Shown here: in pieces, positions 1 to 6,470 of the stretch | Numbering within the stretch: position 1 is the stretch's first letter | How the letters are laid out: each line of letters opens with the position of its first letter | From: Clostridia bacterium | GTDB lineage: Bacteria; Bacillota; Clostridia; Oscillospirales; QAMX01 | Direction of reading: 5' to 3' | Assembly (NCBI GenBank): GCA_017556885.1 | Contig: JAFYLV010000164.1 | Coordinates: forward strand, 1-7,246 | DNA: 7,246 nt | Notes under the pieces: generated by a model | What the model was told of the DNA's origin: nothing | The model's input: the letters and a program-made list of their open reading frames with translations, nothing else | Databases searched by the model: none | Program-made: the position numbers and the translations under genes

Positions 1-701
1 AAGAACGATGCAAAGGCACCCTGCAAGTCGGGATATGCGGCATCCGTTACCTGCGATAGACCGTTCATGGCATCTGTAAACCCACCGTTGGTTTTGAGAA
101 CGGCAAGCACAACGGCGACGATTCCGACCAGCATGATGATGCCCTGAACAAAATCGTTGATGGCAGTTGCCATGTAACCGCCGGCAATGACGTAAATACC
201 GGTGAGGATCGCCATAAGAAGAATACAAACGGTGTAATCCATATTGAAGGCCATAGAGAAGAGGCGAGAAAGTCCATTGTAAAGACTTGCGGTATACGGG
301 ATGAGGAAAATGAAGATGATGGCAGAGGAAAGTACCTTTAGAGCGTTAGAATCAAAGCGCTTTCCGAAAAACTCCGGCATGGTTGCGCTTTGCAGATGCT
401 GGGACATAATGCGTGTGCGACGTCCAAGCACGATCCATGCAAGCATGGAACCGATAAACGCGTTTCCTAATCCGATCCAGGTTGCTGCAATGCCGTATTT
501 CCAACCGAACTGACCGGCATAGCCGATAAACACCACTGCGGAAAAATACGAGGTGCCGTAGGCAAATGCCGTAAGCCAGGGGCCGACGGCTCTGCCGCCA
601 AGGACGAAGCCCTGTACGTCGGTGGCGTTTTTTCGGCAATAGAGACCAATACCGATCATTGAACCGAAGAAAACGACGAGCATGATGATTTTGAGTGCCA
701 T
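1..701 (-). CDS. Sodium:solute symporter (SSS family), N-terminal part, cut by the window edge
   Basis: This is the first 233 codons of a membrane protein that continues past base 1, so no stop codon is seen. The translation is strongly hydrophobic. It has an N-terminal membrane segment (residues about 2-21), then the loop GGRAVGPWLTAFAYGTSYFS (about 35-54) leading into the second helix, which is typical of the PutP/PanF-like SSS family. Around residues 174-193 comes GGYMATAINDFVQGIIMLVG, matching the family's conserved GG...(T/N)D..Q..IM.. helix. These proteins import solutes with Na+ through a LeuT-type fold; full members are usually 450-550 residues. The start at 701 is the first ATG after the T-box terminator. 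An AAAGG lies 14 bases upstream (716-720), a rather long spacing, and no in-frame alternative start lies between. The gene sits alone behind a T-box, so expression should respond to an uncharged tRNA, probably tRNA-Tyr. The family call is firm; the substrate is inferred only from the T-box. Confidence 0.9.
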   Translation of the reverse strand, partial: MALKIIMLVVFFGSMIGIGLYCRKNATDVQGFVLGGRAVGPWLTAFAYGTSYFSAVVFIGYAGQFGWKYGIAATWIGLGNAFIGSMLAWIVLGRRTRIMSQHLQSATMPEFFGKRFDSNALKVLSSAIIFIFLIPYTASLYNGLSRLFSMAFNMDYTVCILLMAILTGIYVIAGGYMATAINDFVQGIIMLVGIVAVVLAVLKTNGGFTDAMNGLSQVTDAAYPDLQGAFASF

Positions 702-743
702 GGGAAAGTTACCAGCCTTTCTGATGATTTGGCTCCGGGCACT

Positions 744-781
744 AAAAAAGCCCTTTGAGCCATTTTTTTGGCTCAAAGGGC
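744..781 (-). terminator. T-box-controlled intrinsic terminator (attenuator)
   Basis: A perfect 12-bp stem, GCCCTTTGAGCC/GGCTCAAAGGGC (770-781 with 750-761), has an 8-base A-rich loop and is followed on the minus strand by six T residues (744-749). It ends 42 bases before the symporter ATG. Its 5' arm can pair instead with the T-box strand, so it should form when the matching tRNA is charged and stop transcription before the symporter gene. Confidence 0.95.
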
Positions 782-1028
782 GACATGAAAAACGATGACG
801 CGGTACCACCTTTGATTCTACGTCTGTCTTACAACAAACGCCTCGGAGAGTACTAACATACCCTCTGCGCGCTAACGGGCGCACCCGATCCGGTCTACAG
901 GGAAAGAGGTTCCTTTCGGCGGATAGCTCATGAGATGTATTCACGATCTGTTCGTTTCTGCGCCTCTCACCGACCGGCAACTCTCTGAAGAAACGGCTCC
1001 AGTGCTACTTCTTCTCACTCAAACGCTT
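744..1028 (-). promoter_or_regulatory. T-box riboswitch leader, probable tyrosine (UAC) specifier
   Basis: On the minus strand the motif AAAGGTGGTACCGCG (799-813) is a near-consensus T-box. Upstream lie a Stem I region with the usual AGAGAG element (about 980-988) and a specifier region reading GTGAATACATCTCATGAGC (926-944). The codon TAC (937-939) is followed by A, as is usual for specifiers, so tyrosine is the first choice; ATC (Ile, 934-936) is the alternative. A small 6-bp hairpin with loop CCGTTA (867-884) matches the usual stem before the T-box. The switch is visible in the bases: TCAAAGG (809-815) is fully complementary to CCTTTGA (773-779), which is also the 5' arm of the terminator, so antiterminator and terminator exclude each other. 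The T-box TGGT would pair with an ACCA tRNA end (discriminator A), compatible with Tyr or Ile. The 5' end is taken from the promoter. The T-box call is very firm; the specifier is an inference. Confidence 0.93.
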
Positions 1029-1034
1029 TAGCAT

Positions 1035-1063
1035 AGTATAGTACTACTGCGGTGATTTGTCAA
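1035..1063 (-). promoter_or_regulatory. Sigma-A-type promoter of the T-box/symporter transcript
   Basis: A perfect -35 hexamer TTGACA (1058-1063) and a near-perfect -10 TATACT (1035-1040) are separated by exactly 17 bases. Predicted transcription begins near 1028, just before the T-box Stem I. The -35 overlaps the TGA stop codon (1060-1062) of the upstream PHP gene, so the symporter unit has its own promoter packed directly against the preceding operon. Confidence 0.88.
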
Positions 1064-1782
1064 TACTCAATTTCTGCGACAACATCTGCCGGTTCACGGC
1101 CTTCGTGCAGAACCGTGTAATTCCCGGAGCGGAGAACGGCGGCCAGCTCGTCGTTTGTACGGATGGGTGTATCCGTCAGAATACCGCCGGTAGGAATATG
1201 GATCGGCTGATGAAAATCCGTACCGGAGATATGGCGAAGGCCATAGCGTTCTGCCCACTGAAGCGCAATGCCGTTGCGCGAATCATGGCCGATGTGACCG
1301 TTATATACTTCCACACCGTCCAACCGTTCGGGGTCAACAACGCGCACGCCGTTGCGGAACGGATGTGCCTGGAAGAGAAGCAACCCAAGCTCCTCACGGA
1401 TTCGCGGTCCGAAGTCCTTGATGGAAATGTCCAGAATATCGGGCATGGCGCGGAGCTGCTCCTCTGTGATTCCGTAGATCAGATAATCGTTGTTGTCGTG
1501 GCCGCCGCAAAGCTCAACGCCCCAGAGGACATCGATTCGTCCTCGGGCAGCTTCGCGCGCGAGATCTATGGCGCTCATAAAGAAATCGATCTTCTTCTGC
1601 CAATCGTCGGTTTGAACAAAGTTTTTATTCTTCTCCGAGAATGTGGAAGCGCTCAGGTGGTTTGTGATCGTTACGGCAGTATAACCGTACTTGATATATG
1701 TCTCGACGGTCTCTGCGGCGGTGACCCGTCCGCAGCGGCTGACCTCGGAGGTGTGGCAATGTAGTTCTGTTTTAAATGCCAT
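1060..1782 (-). CDS. PHP-domain metal-dependent phosphoesterase
   Basis: This 240-residue protein is a single PHP (polymerase and histidinol phosphatase) domain with no added domain. Metal-ligand motifs appear in the family order: ELHCHT with H8 and H10 near the start, TNH (H42), GVEL (E90), QAHPF (H140) and GTDFH (D189, H191) near the end. Proteins of this fold bind two or three metal ions and hydrolyse phosphate esters; known members include histidinol-phosphatases, 3',5'-nucleotide phosphatases and polymerase exonuclease domains. The sequence does not show which substrate this one uses. It is the third gene of an operon: its ATG lies 11 bases inside the MATE gene, which suggests translational coupling and fits the weak ribosome-binding site (only a purine-rich GAAAGCGAG). 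The start is supported because the HxH motif falls at residues 8-10, as usual. A long open frame on the other strand here is only a shadow. Confidence 0.9.
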   Translation of the reverse strand: MAFKTELHCHTSEVSRCGRVTAAETVETYIKYGYTAVTITNHLSASTFSEKNKNFVQTDDWQKKIDFFMSAIDLAREAARGRIDVLWGVELCGGHDNNDYLIYGITEEQLRAMPDILDISIKDFGPRIREELGLLLFQAHPFRNGVRVVDPERLDGVEVYNGHIGHDSRNGIALQWAERYGLRHISGTDFHQPIHIPTGGILTDTPIRTNDELAAVLRSGNYTVLHEGREPADVVAEIEY

Positions 1783-3220
1783 GATCGGTTACGCTCGCTT
1801 TCTGTAATTCTTTCCATTTGACAAGGCCGGCTTTGCCTTCTTCTGTTACGGGTTTCAGCCATTTCATAGACTTCATGTGTCGGATACAGAGAAGAACCTT
1901 GATATAATCCTCAAAAATATAGCTTATCGCAAAGCAAACCGGGAACGGAAGCTTTAAGAGAAAAGCTGCAATAAAAGTTGCCGGCAGAGAGAATCCCCAA
2001 AGGGTCAGCAAATCAAATTTCATGCCGACGGCAGTGTCTCCGCCGGGGCGGAATATGCCGACAATGATGATATAGGGGATATTGCGGAAGGCAAGCTCGC
2101 AACCGTAGATGAGCATGATCCACTTGGCACTGTTTACCGTTGTGTCGGTAATGGTGCCGCCAAGGTTAAAGACCTGGATGAGCGATGTGCGGGCGAGGAT
2201 GATCGCCACTCCAACGAATATACTGAGAAGGGGAACGACGATGGCAAAACGCTTTGAATCCGAAACACCTTTTTCAATCTCACCGCTGCCGACGGCTTTA
2301 CCAACCATAACGCAGGAAGCGTTGCAGAGACCGATGAAGAAGGTAAAGGCAATGTTTTCAAAGGTTCGCAGAATCGTAACCGCGGCATAGTGCTCGTAGC
2401 CGAGATTGGAGTAGATGATATTAAAGAGCACCGTGCCGAGCCCCCAAAGGGATTCGTTGAGGATTACGGGCACAGCCTTTTTGTAGAACTCGATAATATC
2501 CCGGAAACCGAAAGAGAAAAGCTCGCGGGGGAAGCTGAAGAGGGAACACCGCGTAAGAATGCAGATAACTACCAGTAGCACGGGCGCAGCCCAGGAGGAA
2601 ATGCAGGTGGCGAGGGCAGCACCGGCAACACCCATTTCCGGCATGCCGAATTTGCCGAAAATGAAACCGTAATTGAGTACCGCGTTCAAGACCGTTGAGA
2701 TGCCGGAGACGAGCAGCGGCAGGCGCACGCGTTCGGTTGAGCGGAGGGCGGTGCTGAGGATGGTGTTCAGCGCGATGGCAACATAGGAAAATGCGGCGAT
2801 GCGAAGATAGGAGCTTCCGGCCGTTACGACGGCATCCGTGCGGTTGAAAATGCGGATAACGGAAACCGGGGCGAGGAAGGCAATGCATGCAAAGATCAAC
2901 GCGAAAACAACCCCGGAGAGCAGAACAAGGCCGAGAATTCGGCGAATGCCGCGTTCATCACGGTTTCCCCAATACTGGGAAAAATAGACGGATGCTCCGG
3001 AGGCAATACCAAAGAGAACCATATTCATCAACCAGCTCCACTGTCCGGCCATGCCGACGGCAGAGAGGGCGACGTCGCCCAACTGGCCGACCATGATGGT
3101 GTCGACCAGGGAGAAGGAGCAAACCAGTAAATTCTGCAGAGCAATGGGTACGGCAAGGCGCAGCGCAGCCGACCAGAAGCGGCCTTCAAAGAGCCAACGC
3201 AAACCGTTTCGGATACGCAT
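1772..3220 (-). CDS. MATE family multidrug/cation efflux transporter
   Basis: This is a full-length 482-residue polytopic membrane protein. The N-terminal half begins with ALRLAVPIALQNLL and SLVDTIMVGQLGDVALSAVG (about 37-56), a classic first-helix pattern of MATE proteins. IAFTFFIGLCNASCVMVGKAVGSG (about 290-313) is the equivalent region in the second half, as expected of the duplicated 12-helix fold. GIFRPGGDT (388-396) is another well-conserved family motif. MATE transporters sit in the inner membrane and expel drugs, dyes or metabolites in exchange for Na+ or H+; the substrate cannot be read here. About 30 polar C-terminal residues follow the last helix. The start at 3220 is preceded by a good GGAGG (3231-3235) at 10 bases. 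It lies 20 bases after the phosphatase stop and overlaps the PHP gene by 11 bases, making it the middle gene of a three-gene operon. Confidence 0.95.
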   Translation of the reverse strand: MRIRNGLRWLFEGRFWSAALRLAVPIALQNLLVCSFSLVDTIMVGQLGDVALSAVGMAGQWSWLMNMVLFGIASGASVYFSQYWGNRDERGIRRILGLVLLSGVVFALIFACIAFLAPVSVIRIFNRTDAVVTAGSSYLRIAAFSYVAIALNTILSTALRSTERVRLPLLVSGISTVLNAVLNYGFIFGKFGMPEMGVAGAALATCISSWAAPVLLVVICILTRCSLFSFPRELFSFGFRDIIEFYKKAVPVILNESLWGLGTVLFNIIYSNLGYEHYAAVTILRTFENIAFTFFIGLCNASCVMVGKAVGSGEIEKGVSDSKRFAIVVPLLSIFVGVAIILARTSLIQVFNLGGTITDTTVNSAKWIMLIYGCELAFRNIPYIIIVGIFRPGGDTAVGMKFDLLTLWGFSLPATFIAAFLLKLPFPVCFAISYIFEDYIKVLLCIRHMKSMKWLKPVTEEGKAGLVKWKELQKASVTDHGI

Positions 3221-3240
3221 AGCGCATATACCTCCGTGTG

Positions 3241-3687
3241 TTATAGTTTAGATAAAAGGGCTGTACATCCGCGCAGAATGTCGGACCATGCGGCGGAAAA
3301 ATCACCGGAATACCAGGGGTCGCTGACCTCGCCGGGACGGTCGGTGTGATCCAAAAGGAGGGAGATCTTTCCTGCGGGGTCCCCGCCGCAGATGCGCAGC
3401 ATGTTCGTGCGGTTGGCATAGTCCATGCCGATGAGAAGATCGTAACTTTCATAATCGGCGCGGGTCATCTGCCGGGCGCGTTTTCCTTCGCAGCCGATGC
3501 CGTGGCGCGCAAGCTCCCGCCGTGCGGCAGGGTAGACGGGGTTTCCAAGTTCCTCCGTGCTTGTCGCCGCAGAGGCGATGGAAAATTCGGCGGCGCGGCC
3601 GGCCTTGTCAACAAGGTCTTTCATAATAAATTCTGCCATAGGGCTCCGGCAGATATTGCCGTGGCAAACAAAAAGGATCTTGATCAT
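3241..3687 (-). CDS. Low-molecular-weight protein-tyrosine phosphatase
   Basis: The 148-residue protein has the usual size of this cytoplasmic family. Near the N terminus, ILFVCHGNICRSPMAE carries the CX5R phosphate-binding loop, with nucleophile C8, R14 and the following S15. Near the C terminus, DPWYSGDF supplies the general acid D123 in the family's DP(W/Y) motif. The enzyme removes phosphate from tyrosine, or in some bacteria arginine, residues through a cysteinyl-phosphate intermediate. In Gram-positive bacteria relatives act on tyrosine kinases of capsule synthesis or on stress regulators, but no kinase gene is visible here. The start is firm: AGGAG (3693-3697) lies five bases before the ATG, and the catalytic loop begins at residue 8. 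It is the first gene of the operon with the MATE and PHP genes, behind a good promoter. Confidence 0.95.
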   Translation of the reverse strand: MIKILFVCHGNICRSPMAEFIMKDLVDKAGRAAEFSIASAATSTEELGNPVYPAARRELARHGIGCEGKRARQMTRADYESYDLLIGMDYANRTNMLRICGGDPAGKISLLLDHTDRPGEVSDPWYSGDFSAAWSDILRGCTALLSKL

Positions 3688-3712
3688 GAAATCTCCTCAC
3701 TTTAACCGAGGT

Positions 3713-3741
3713 ATTATATCACGAATACGTTTGTTTTGCAA
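3713..3741 (-). promoter_or_regulatory. Promoter of the phosphatase-MATE-PHP operon
   Basis: A perfect -10 TATAAT (3713-3718) lies 17 bases from a partial -35 TTGCAA (3736-3741, four of six consensus bases). Predicted transcription starts near 3706, giving a short leader with the AGGAG site before the phosphatase ATG at 3687. Confidence 0.8.
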
Positions 3742-3760
3742 CTTAAAGCATGGGACGTAT

Positions 3761-3792
3761 AACAGCCGTCCCCAATGTCAGAAACGGCTGTT
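3761..3792 (-). terminator. Inverted repeat after the AGCS symporter gene, possible terminator
   Basis: A perfect 9-bp stem AACAGCCGT/ACGGCTGTT (3784-3792 with 3761-3769) has a 14-base spacer that could add about three G-U or G-C pairs. It begins three bases after the symporter stop and sits just upstream of the next promoter, so a role in ending the symporter transcript is likely. On the minus strand it is followed by ATACGTCC, not by a U-tract, so it is not a classic intrinsic terminator. It could instead be an RNA 3'-end-stabilising hairpin or a protein-binding site. Confidence 0.45.
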
Positions 3793-3795
3793 GTG

Positions 3796-5184
3796 TTATT
3801 TTGTCTTATTGAAATTTATGCGGATCATTTTGACGATCTCGGGCGTCAGCAGGAAGACGGCGATGAGGTTTGGGACGGTCATAAATCCGTTGAAGGTGTC
3901 ACTGATTCCCCAAATGAGGCCGAGATCCACTGTTGCACCGAGGATGGCTACCAGGGCATAGGCAATATTGAAGGGAAGCAGGATCTTACTGCCAAATACG
4001 AATTCTGCGCAGCGCACACCGTACAGTCCCCATCCGATGATCGTGGAAAAGGCAAAGCAGCACAGCGCTACAGCGGTAAAGATCGAGACCCAACTTCCGT
4101 ATACCGAAGTAAATCCGTTGATGGTCAGCTCCGCTCCGGCATCCTGTCCGAAGGGGATGCTCGCATTTCCGAGCAGAATGACCAGTGCGGTCATGGTGCA
4201 GATGACGATGGTGTCCATAAAGACTTCGAAGATACCGAACATACCCTGCTGGACGGGTTTGTCCGTGTCGGCACAGGCATGAGCAATGGAGCCGGTACCG
4301 AGACCTGCTTCATTGGAGAAGATTCCGCGGGAAACACCCTTCTGCATGCTCAAAAAGATGCTGCCGATGACACCTCCGGTAACTGCGCCGGGGTTGAAGG
4401 CGCCGTGAATGATGGAGGCGAAGACGGCGGGTACCTGATCGATGCGCAGAGCGATCAGTCCGATACCGAGAACGATGTAGATCATCGCCATAACGGGAAC
4501 AAGCTTTTCTGTGACCTTACCGATCCGCTTGACACCGCCGATGAGGATGAGCGCGACGATGATGGAAATGAAGATGCCGATGATGAGATTGCTGCCTGCA
4601 GTACTGTCAGCACTTAAGAGGCCGTAATTGATCAGCGCAGTGTTGATGGCAGCGGTGATGGTGTTGACCTGGGTGGCATTTCCGGTTCCGAAAACTGCGC
4701 AAACGCCGAAGATGGCATAAAGATAGGCAAGCCACATCCATTTTTTGCCCAGACCGTTCTTAATATAGTACATGGGACCGCCGACCAGATCTCCGTGTGA
4801 GTTTCGTTCGCGGAAATGCACGGCAAGCGTCACCTCGGCAAACTTCGTTCCCATACCGAGCAGTGCAGAGACCCACATCCAGAAAATGGCTCCGGGTCCG
4901 CCGATGGCAATGGCGCCGGCAACACCTGCAATATTACCCGTGCCGACAGTCGCAGCAAGAGCGGTGCAAACAGCCTGGAAAGGTGTCAGAGAGCCTTTCG
5001 CGGCAGTGGTTTTCTTGAAAATTCGGCCGATCGTACACTTCAGCGCATATCCAAACTTTCGGATCTGCAGAAAGCGTGTACGGATTGCAAGGTATAGGCC
5101 GACGCCGATGATGCAGACGATCGCAGGAAGTCCCCAGATGAAATCGTTGAGGACTTTGTTTATATTCGTGATCAACTCAAGCAT
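3796..5184 (-). CDS. Sodium:alanine/glycine symporter (AGCS family, AlsT/AgcS-like)
   Basis: This 462-residue integral membrane protein matches the usual AGCS length. Visible family motifs are TALAATVGTGNIAGVAGAIA (about 74-93), then GGPGAIFWMWVSALLGMGTKFAE (about 95-117), GGPMYY (135-140), and SRGIFSNEAGLGTGSIAHA (about 285-303). The family uses a LeuT-type fold to bring L- or D-alanine, glycine and sometimes other small amino acids into the cell with Na+ (or H+). The precise amino acid is not decided by these motifs. The gene begins 18 bases after the YeiH-like gene and has only a weak ribosome-binding site (GCGGTAG), so translation may rely on the preceding gene. A downstream inverted repeat probably marks the transcript end. 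A 280-codon open frame on the opposite strand is a shadow rich in D, E and G with no domain pattern. Confidence 0.96.
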   Translation of the reverse strand: MLELITNINKVLNDFIWGLPAIVCIIGVGLYLAIRTRFLQIRKFGYALKCTIGRIFKKTTAAKGSLTPFQAVCTALAATVGTGNIAGVAGAIAIGGPGAIFWMWVSALLGMGTKFAEVTLAVHFRERNSHGDLVGGPMYYIKNGLGKKWMWLAYLYAIFGVCAVFGTGNATQVNTITAAINTALINYGLLSADSTAGSNLIIGIFISIIVALILIGGVKRIGKVTEKLVPVMAMIYIVLGIGLIALRIDQVPAVFASIIHGAFNPGAVTGGVIGSIFLSMQKGVSRGIFSNEAGLGTGSIAHACADTDKPVQQGMFGIFEVFMDTIVICTMTALVILLGNASIPFGQDAGAELTINGFTSVYGSWVSIFTAVALCCFAFSTIIGWGLYGVRCAEFVFGSKILLPFNIAYALVAILGATVDLGLIWGISDTFNGFMTVPNLIAVFLLTPEIVKMIRINFNKTK

Positions 5185-5202
5185 AACTACCGCGGATAAT
5201 TA

Positions 5203-6228
5203 TTATAAGAGTCCCATGAAGAAGATAACGGCAAGTGCGGTGAGAGTAACCAGTGTATCAATGGTAATGCCATAGAACATCGGTCGGAGACCGGCTTTGC
5301 GGAAATCCGCGAGGCTCGTATTCAGGCCGATCGCGGCAAGGGCACTGACCATTAAAAATTTGCTGACTGTCTTCATCATCCCGGAAATAACTGCGGGTAT
5401 GAGTCCAAAGCTGTTAATAATGGCGAGGAGCAGGAAACCGCCGATAAACCAGGGAATGATTTTGGCAAGATTTACCTGCGTTGCGTTATTTGCGGCCTTC
5501 ATTTCCTTCTGTTTGATGCGGGTACCGATATAGGCAAAGACCAGAACTGTGGGAATGATCGCGATGGTTCGGGTGAGCTTGACCATTGTGGCAAAGTCAC
5601 CGGCGATCTCGGAAAAGGCATAACCGGATGCGACGACGCTTGCGGTATCGTTGACCGATGTCCCGGCCCAAATGCCGTAGGCAATATCGGACATTCCAAG
5701 AAGTTTTCCCATAATGGGATAAACCGCAACCATAACCATATCAAAGAGGAAGGTAGAGGACAGGGCAAAGGCTATGTCTTTGTCGTCAGCGTCGATGACA
5801 GGTGCAATGGCAGCAACGGCAGAGCCGCCGCATATTCCGGTTCCGGCAGAGATGAGGTTACCGAGTTTCCAGTTCAATCCGAAGAGCTTGCGTAGAAAAT
5901 AACCGCCGCCAAAGCACATGGCAAAGGTGAAGATCATCACAAAGAACGTCATCTTGCCGACAGAGAGGATGGTCTTGACGCTTAATGACGCTCCTAAGAG
6001 AATGATAGCCGCTTTCAGGACCTTTTTGGATGTAAACTTCAGTGCGGGCTGTATCCATTTCGGATGAAAAAAACTGTTGATGATCGTTCCCATGAAGAGA
6101 GCAATGATGGATGCGCCGAGGATCTCACCGGGTATGAGCGTTTCTAAAGTAACGGATACGGCGGCAATGGCAAAGCAGATCGCAACGCCGAGTATATTTA
6201 AAGCAACGGGTTTCAATTTTGTGGACAT
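5203..6228 (-). CDS. YeiH/UPF0324 family membrane protein, putative sulfate exporter-like
   Basis: With the start at 6228 the protein has 341 residues, the normal size of this polytopic family (annotated as YeiH, UPF0324 or putative sulfate exporter). Diagnostic stretches are SAGTGICGGSAVAAIAPVI (about 127-145), YGIWAGTSVNDTASVVASGY (about 184-203) and LMVSALAAIGLNTSL (about 292-306), between many hydrophobic helices. The family's substrate is poorly established; the sulfate-exporter name is largely an inference. I chose ATG 6228 because a GAGG lies seven bases upstream. The frame stays open for 32 more codons, to an ATG at 6324, but that stretch is the tRNA-Lys gene and its terminator, so the longer start is an artefact. 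The AGCS symporter follows 18 bases later, implying co-transcription. I see no convincing promoter between the tRNA terminator and this start. Confidence 0.92.
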   Translation of the reverse strand: MSTKLKPVALNILGVAICFAIAAVSVTLETLIPGEILGASIIALFMGTIINSFFHPKWIQPALKFTSKKVLKAAIILLGASLSVKTILSVGKMTFFVMIFTFAMCFGGGYFLRKLFGLNWKLGNLISAGTGICGGSAVAAIAPVIDADDKDIAFALSSTFLFDMVMVAVYPIMGKLLGMSDIAYGIWAGTSVNDTASVVASGYAFSEIAGDFATMVKLTRTIAIIPTVLVFAYIGTRIKQKEMKAANNATQVNLAKIIPWFIGGFLLLAIINSFGLIPAVISGMMKTVSKFLMVSALAAIGLNTSLADFRKAGLRPMFYGITIDTLVTLTALAVIFFMGLL

Positions 6229-6256
6229 AGCAGAGCCTCGATTTAAATATTTTTTT

Positions 6257-6292
6257 AAAAAAGGACATCGCAGATGCTGCGATGTCCTTTTT
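6257..6292 (-). terminator. Intrinsic terminator directly after tRNA-Lys
   Basis: A 10-bp GC-containing stem GGACATCGCA/TGCGATGTCC (6278-6287 with 6263-6272), with a 5-base loop, is flanked by an A-run and a six-T run (6257-6262 as read on the minus strand). The A-run and T-run extend the stem to about 15 bp. The hairpin's first base is the last base of the tRNA CCA end, so no spacer exists. The symmetric A/T flanks mean it could also work on the other strand. Confidence 0.93.
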
Positions 6293-6367
6293 GGTGATCC
6301 ATCGGAGACTCGAACTCCGGACACCCTGCTTAAAAGGCAGGTGCTCTACCGACTGAGCTAATGGATC
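6292..6367 (-). tRNA. tRNA-Lys (anticodon UUU)
   Basis: This is a complete 76-base cloverleaf. The acceptor stem GATCCAT pairs with ATGGATC, followed by discriminator A and an encoded CCA. The D arm is GCTCAGTCGGTAGAGC, the anticodon arm is CCTGC-CTTTTAA-GCAGG with anticodon TTT (6332-6334), and the T arm is CGGAGTTCGAGTCTCCG. All stems are fully paired. The anticodon reads AAA and AAG lysine codons. It is a single gene with its own promoter and terminator rather than part of a tRNA cluster. Confidence 0.98.
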
Positions 6368-6386
6368 ATGCTTAACAAGCCTGTAT

Positions 6387-6415
6387 ATTTTAGCAGATGG
6401 CGTCCAAAAAGTCAA
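6387..6415 (-). promoter_or_regulatory. Promoter of tRNA-Lys
   Basis: The -35 TTGACT (6410-6415, five of six consensus bases) and -10 TAAAAT (6387-6392, five of six) are separated by exactly 17 bases. Predicted transcription starts near 6380, about 12 bases before the mature tRNA 5' end at 6367. The GC-rich discriminator of stringently controlled promoters is not obvious here. Confidence 0.85.
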
Positions 6416-6424
6416 CACCTGCAC

Positions 6425-6470
6425 CTGAAAAATCTGCCCTGCAGAGATTTCTGCAGGGCAGATTTTTCAG
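6425..6470 (-). terminator. Terminator at the end of the penicillin-binding protein gene
   Basis: A perfect 21-bp inverted repeat (6450-6470 with 6425-6445, core TCTGCCCTGCAGA) has a 4-base loop and A5/T5 flanks on both sides. The TGA stop codon of the PBP gene (6467-6469) lies within the 5' arm. The structure is symmetric, so it may terminate in both directions. It separates the PBP transcript from the tRNA-Lys promoter ten bases further on. Confidence 0.93.

Noticed and set aside
301..649. Small open frames on both strands within the SSS symporter
   Set aside because: The minus-strand reading frame from 701 to base 1 is continuous and carries SSS family motifs. The small frames overlap it in other phases.
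1057..1764. A 235-codon plus-strand open frame opposite the PHP gene
   Set aside because: It covers the PHP coding region almost exactly in antisense, shows no recognisable domain and has no ribosome site, while the minus strand has all metal-binding motifs. It is a shadow of biased codon use.
3775..4617. A 280-codon plus-strand open frame opposite the AGCS symporter
   Set aside because: Its translation is rich in D, E and G with low-complexity stretches, typical of the complement of a membrane-protein gene. The minus strand encodes a motif-complete symporter.
6292..6367. tRNA-Lys as an integration (attachment) site for a mobile element
   Set aside because: There is no duplicated tRNA 3' end in the window, no integrase and no change of gene character. 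The terminator abuts the tRNA and core-type genes surround it.
6425..6470. The 21-bp palindrome as a mobile repeat or CRISPR-like unit
   Set aside because: It occurs once, overlaps the PBP stop codon and has the loop and A/T flanks of an ordinary symmetric terminator.
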